From: Chloroflexota bacterium
Lineage (GTDB): Bacteria; Chloroflexota; Limnocylindria; Limnocylindrales; CSP1-4
Direction: 5' to 3'
Assembly (NCBI GenBank): GCA_919901745.1
Contig: CAKKPP010000001.1
Location: forward strand, 1 to 64,000
DNA length: 64,000 bases
Under the pieces are notes generated by a model, which was not told where the DNA came from, did not search any database, and was given only the letters and a program-made list of their open reading frames with translations. Position 1 is the stretch's first letter. Each line of letters begins with the position of its first letter. Shown here piece by piece: positions 60,887 through 64,000 of this stretch. The position numbers and the translations under genes are program-made.

Positions 60887-61356
60887 GCACCGGTTGAGCC
60901 GTCAGCCCCCGGTGGATCCGGAGCCGGCCCGAGCCGACCGATCGGTCGCCCGGGTGGCCCGTAGCGGAACCACGCGCGTCCGACGAGGCCCCCGATCGAG
61001 ACCGGACCGTAGCGCCTTGAGTCGATCGGTGATCCGAACCCGGCAGCGGCCGCCAGCTCCTCGGTCGCGTCCGAGAGCAGCCACGCCTCATCGGCGGCGA
61101 GATGCAGGAAGCCCTCCGCGAAAGGCACGGTGTCCTCGGGTCCGCCGACCACCCGCTTGATCGCGAGGCCATCGCTCTCGGGCTCCCGAAAAAGGACGAC
61201 CGCGCCGCGCCGCGGCCAGTGGCGAACCGTCGGGTCGACGAGCAGCCAGTCGCCGGGCGCGATCGTCGGCAGCATCGATGCCTCGTCGACGACGATCCGC
61301 CAGGGACCGCGAAGTCGGTCCCGAAGCGGTGTTGCGCGCGCGACCCCGCGCGGCAC
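60883..61356 (-). CDS. sodX: Nickel-type superoxide dismutase maturation protease (S26 family)
   Basis: SodX removes the N-terminal leader from SodN so that His1, Cys2 and Cys6 can bind nickel. The 157-residue protein has the signal-peptidase dyad: Ser in VDEASMLPTIAPGDWLLVDP and Lys in LAIKRVVGGPED. A later LLSDATEELAAAAGFGSPID matches the S26 'D(S)xDSR' region in outline (SPIDSRRYGPV). No membrane helix is seen, unlike true signal peptidases. GTG start, 43 bp after sodN. The adjacency to sodN gives high confidence in the role. Confidence 0.85.
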   Translation of the reverse strand: MPRGVARATPLRDRLRGPWRIVVDEASMLPTIAPGDWLLVDPTVRHWPRRGAVVLFREPESDGLAIKRVVGGPEDTVPFAEGFLHLAADEAWLLSDATEELAAAAGFGSPIDSRRYGPVSIGGLVGRAWFRYGPPGRPIGRLGPAPDPPGADGSTGA

Positions 61357-61399
61357 GCTGGCTATCGAGTGCCGGTGCGCGCGGCTTCGGCCGCTTCGG

Positions 61400-61828
61400 C
61401 TACTTCTTCGTCGCCCAGAACGCCTCGCCGAACGACTTGACCGCCTCCTCGAGCTGCGCGGCCGCCTCGGCATCCACCGATTGCTTGTTCTTGCCGGCGA
61501 GCTTGAGGATCTGCCAGACCGTCGTGTGCAGGTCGGGGAAGGCTTCGAGATGCTCGGGCTTGAAGTAGTCGGACCAGATGACCTGGACCTCACGCTTCAC
61601 GAGCTCGGCGTGCTCCTCCTTGACTGCAACGTAGCGGACGAACTTGTTGCGATCGGCCAGGCTCGGCGCCGCGTCGTCGATCACCGGGAGCTGGCCGATG
61701 AGCTCCACCATGCGGGCAACGGTTCGGGCGGCGATCTCGGCACCGTGCGGATCGTAGATGCCGCACGGGATGTCGCAGTGGGCGCGGGCGACGGTCGTGG
61801 GCGCGAGCCAACGGGTCAGGGCGGACAT
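61400..61828 (-). CDS. sodN: Nickel superoxide dismutase
   Basis: SodN dismutates superoxide in the cytoplasm. The 142-residue precursor begins with a 16-residue leader (MSALTRWLAPTTVARA). The mature enzyme starts at His17 with the Ni-hook HCDIPCGIYDP, giving His1, Cys2 and Cys6 as nickel ligands. Helices continue with FVRYVAVKEEHAELVKREVQ and HTTVWQILKLAGKNKQSVDA. GAGGAGG lies 5 nt upstream. It is followed by sodX. No Fe/Mn-SOD gene is in the window. Confidence 0.93.
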   Translation of the reverse strand: MSALTRWLAPTTVARAHCDIPCGIYDPHGAEIAARTVARMVELIGQLPVIDDAAPSLADRNKFVRYVAVKEEHAELVKREVQVIWSDYFKPEHLEAFPDLHTTVWQILKLAGKNKQSVDAEAAAQLEEAVKSFGEAFWATKK

Positions 61829-61860
61829 GGGGCCTCCTCGGGGCATGGATCTGGGTCTCT

Positions 61861-61914
61861 CGAACGGGGACGTTCGGGCACCATGAGTGTCCGAGCCAGC
61901 GAAGAGGCTGTCAA
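61861..61914 (-). promoter_or_regulatory. sodN promoter and adjacent palindrome
   Basis: On the minus strand TTGACA (61909-61914) is followed after 17 nt by GACACT (61886-61891), a fair sigma70-like promoter. A perfect inverted repeat CGAACG-GGGA-CGTTCG (61861-61876) lies just downstream, in the leader of the sodN mRNA. It may bind a regulator or form a hairpin. It does not match the Nur box as I remember it. Confidence 0.5.
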
Positions 61915-61932
61915 ACGGGTGGCGCCAGCCGA

Positions 61933-62292
61933 TTACATCCCCATCGGGGTCATGAGCTGGAAGTAGTTGTCGTCGGGGTCGGCGAAGGTCGCGATCAATG
62001 CGTCGGGCCGGCCCTCGAAGCCATACGGCGCGGCGATGACGATCGCGCCGGCGGCCTTGAACCGCTCGAAGTCGGCCGCCACGTCGCCGCTCTCCATGTT
62101 CCAGATGATCCGACCCGGATGCGTGTTCTTGCCGGTGACCTCGGAATGCGGCCCCACGGTCACGTATGCCGAGCCGAGCTTCCAACCGGTGTAACCGCCG
62201 TCCGAGAAACCCGGCTCGCCGAGGACCCGTGCGTAGTACTCGACCAGACGCCCCGGGTCGTCCGACCCGATGAGGATGCCGTTGAAGTCCAT
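61933..62292 (-). CDS. VOC (glyoxalase/bleomycin resistance) superfamily protein
   Basis: The 119-residue protein has a betaalphabetabetabeta fold with repeated halves: DFNGILIGSDDPGRLVEYYA and FERFKAAGAIVIAAPYGFEG with FADPDDNYFQLMTPMG. Members include glyoxalases, dioxygenases and antibiotic-binding proteins. The usual metal residues of glyoxalase I are only partly present, so function is open. ATG at 62292 with GGGAGGAC upstream. It is read in the same direction as sodN and lies 104 bp before it, with a separate promoter between them. Confidence 0.82.
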   Translation of the reverse strand: MDFNGILIGSDDPGRLVEYYARVLGEPGFSDGGYTGWKLGSAYVTVGPHSEVTGKNTHPGRIIWNMESGDVAADFERFKAAGAIVIAAPYGFEGRPDALIATFADPDDNYFQLMTPMGM

Positions 62293-62345
62293 CACGTCCT
62301 CCCTGTGCGGTATCGCAGATGCCGTATCGCCGGACGGAGCCGCGG

Positions 62346-64000
62346 TCAGAGTCGTCCTAGGAACCCACGGACGGCGCCGAGGACGGCGTCGCTGACCACC
62401 GCCGTGCCGCCCACGATCACGGCATGTCGCGGCAGGAGGTAGGTGAGCACCGACGCAGCCGGCGCCGGCAGTGTACCGCCGGCCGTCAGCACGATGGGCC
62501 CGCCGCGCGCTCCGGCGGCCGACGCCCCCGCGAGGGCATCCGGGAAGTTTGCCCCGGTCGCCACGTAGACGACCGGAACACCCGCCGCAAACGTCGCGGC
62601 GACCGCGGCCGACGTGGCGTAGCGATCGGCCCCGGCAAGGCGCTCGATCACCGCCGACGGCAGGATGGCGCTCACCTGGGCCGCGACGCCCGGTGACACC
62701 GCACCGTCCCCGCCGACGATGACGACGCGGGAGGGGGCGAGGCGCGAAAGCTCGGTTGCGGTGGCCGCCGACAGGGCCACTGGATCGGTCAGAAGGACCG
62801 GTCCGCCGTCACGGTCCGCGGCGGGCGCCGCGGACACGGCGTCGGGGAACGTTCGGCCGCTCACGAGGTAGGCGACGGGGGCCCCACTCGGATACGCAGC
62901 CTGCGACGCGGCGGCGGCCGTCTCGTAACGATTGGCACCGGCGATCCGGATGGCCCCTTCCGCAGCACTCGCACCGAGCACGCCGAACACGGCATCGGAC
63001 ACAACCGCGGCGCCGCCGAGGACGACGATCCGCCGCGGCTGCAGGCGAGCAAGCTCGGCGGCGGTCGCCGCAGGCACCACCAGCGGGTGCACCAGCAGGA
63101 CCGGGGCGCCCACGCGTCCGGCGAGCGCGGCGGCGGCCAGCGCGTCCGGGTAGTTCAGCCCGGTCGCGACGTAGACCGTATCCACGCCCGGGGCCATCGC
63201 GTTGGCGCTGACGGCCGCAGCCGTCGCGAAGCGGTCGGCGCCGGCGACACGGATCGCGCCGAACGAGCCGGCGATTGCTTCCCAGTACCCGGGCTGTCCC
63301 CGGTCGTAGCCCAGGGCCCACAGCCCGACGCCGGCGAGGCCTCGTCCGGCCGCGAAGGCGTACTTGGCCCGCAGGCTCGTCGGATCGTCGTAATAGGTCT
63401 GGCTCCACGCCCCGGTCGCCGAATCCTGGAACGCGAACCAGGGGACCTGTTCGATCGTGTCGTAGCCCATGATCGCGCCGGCCGGGATGCTCGAGAGCCC
63501 CGTCTTGGGGAACCACGCCGGCCCTGGGCCGGTCGTCGCGGCATGGAGGTCACTCGAGACGGTCGGCCACGTGCGGCCGTAGAGGCCCAGGCCGAGCTGG
63601 ATGCGATTCGCCGGCACGCCGTTCGCCGCATAGAGGTCGAGGGTCGTCGTCAGGCTTTTGCCGCCGTCGGTGCGGGCGAGCGGTGCGACGCCACCCGCAG
63701 GGTTGGTCCCGGCCGTTCGGTAGTTGTAGCCCATGATGAAGACCCGGTCGGCCCCGTTGGCGACGGCCACCGCCGCCATGCCCGCGCCCGACAGCGACCC
63801 GTTCGTGGCGACCGACACGCGAGCCGCCGGATTCGTGACCTGGAGCGCCGCGCGGAGCTGGCCGACGAACGCGCCGTACGCCGCGAAGTCCTCGTTGTTG
63901 AGGAGCTCGACATCGACGTTGATGCCGTCCAGGCCGCGGGCGGCGATCAAGTCGGCGAACTGGGCGATCGCCGTGGCCTGGGCGGCAGGGTCCTTGAAGA
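62346..64000 (-). CDS. GH18 hydrolase with three cell-wall-binding repeat 2 modules (5' end outside the window)
   Basis: The frame continues through the right edge, so the N-terminus is missing. What is visible is a GH18 chitinase-like barrel with the catalytic-Glu motif GLDGINVDVELLN, RVFIMGYNYRTAG and IMGYDTIEQVPWF. Three CW_binding_2 repeats follow (each about 90 residues: ADRFATAAAVSANAM, ANRYETAAAASQAAY, ADRYATSAAVAATFA, with LNYPDALAAAALAG-type cores). These bind teichoic-type polymers or the cell wall. The protein probably acts outside the cell on peptidoglycan or chitin. A signal peptide would be in the missing part. Confidence 0.88.
   Translation of the reverse strand, partial: FKDPAAQATAIAQFADLIAARGLDGINVDVELLNNEDFAAYGAFVGQLRAALQVTNPAARVSVATNGSLSGAGMAAVAVANGADRVFIMGYNYRTAGTNPAGGVAPLARTDGGKSLTTTLDLYAANGVPANRIQLGLGLYGRTWPTVSSDLHAATTGPGPAWFPKTGLSSIPAGAIMGYDTIEQVPWFAFQDSATGAWSQTYYDDPTSLRAKYAFAAGRGLAGVGLWALGYDRGQPGYWEAIAGSFGAIRVAGADRFATAAAVSANAMAPGVDTVYVATGLNYPDALAAAALAGRVGAPVLLVHPLVVPAATAAELARLQPRRIVVLGGAAVVSDAVFGVLGASAAEGAIRIAGANRYETAAAASQAAYPSGAPVAYLVSGRTFPDAVSAAPAADRDGGPVLLTDPVALSAATATELSRLAPSRVVIVGGDGAVSPGVAAQVSAILPSAVIERLAGADRYATSAAVAATFAAGVPVVYVATGANFPDALAGASAAGARGGPIVLTAGGTLPAPAASVLTYLLPRHAVIVGGTAVVSDAVLGAVRGFLGRL

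Overview
The window is very GC-rich, densely coded bacterial chromosome. GTG and TTG starts and 4-nt start/stop overlaps are frequent, and many intergenic gaps hold short GC-rich tandem repeats. The gene mix fits a soil or freshwater Chloroflexota lineage, with the Limnocylindria/Ellin6529 type as my best guess: a fused CtaA-CtaB, an A2-type haem-copper oxidase, AfsR-like cyclase/ATPase regulators, actinobacterial-type GlgA, Ni-SOD, and lipoproteins with Pro/Thr-rich linkers. The assignment is inference because no rRNA or ribosomal protein gene is present.

Layout. 0.5-7.4 kb: DUF1883, DedA, a cyclase/NB-ARC/TPR regulator, DUF4242, and a membrane cyclase with three PAS repeats and a frameshifted end. 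7.5-14.5 kb: GH15 hydrolase, lipB, a GalT-like protein, an ECF sigma/anti-sigma pair and an RlpA-like exported protein. 14.9-19.0 kb: an XRE protein with a nuclease-like domain, then pyrR-pyrB-pyrC behind a PyrR-type RNA site and a 24-codon leader ORF. 19.1-25.3 kb: a second ECF sigma/membrane-sensor pair, an amine oxidase-like flavoprotein, a lipoprotein, a PLP decarboxylase and an internally deleted nitrilase. 25.4-30.4 kb: small proteins, then pyrK-pyrD-pyrE and a lipoprotein. 30.5-39.4 kb: the aerobic oxidase cluster (thioredoxin-like lipoprotein, ctaA-ctaB fusion, PAS-LuxR regulator, ctaC, ctaD, ctaE, cupredoxin-like and membrane proteins). 39.7-47.3 kb: a flavin oxidoreductase, glgA between two paralogous secreted proteins, a YczE-like protein, a beta-CASP nuclease and an MttB-family methyltransferase. 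47.4-53.1 kb: a frameshifted GGDEF-EAL protein, an SH3-domain membrane protein, xthA, an ACT/DUF5612 pair and a cysteine-less ArsC-like protein. 53.2-58.1 kb: an NAT/Rieske operon, a DHA2 exporter with its MarR regulator, and an F420/FMN luciferase-like oxidoreductase. 58.1-64 kb: tandem repeats, an AbrB/RelE-type toxin-antitoxin pair, a SIS-domain protein, the sodN-sodX nickel SOD operon, a VOC protein and a GH18 protein with cell-wall-binding repeats that runs off the right edge.

Main themes are de novo pyrimidine synthesis in two separate operons (no carAB or pyrF here), assembly of a copper-rich aa3/caa3-like oxidase, nickel-dependent superoxide defence, and several nucleotide-second-messenger proteins. 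The best leads are the NrtS-like/PAS/cyclase fusion, the translationally coupled PyrR leader, the operator laid over the near-leaderless marR start, the sodN-sodX operon with a third overlapping ORF, and the in-frame deleted nitrilase.
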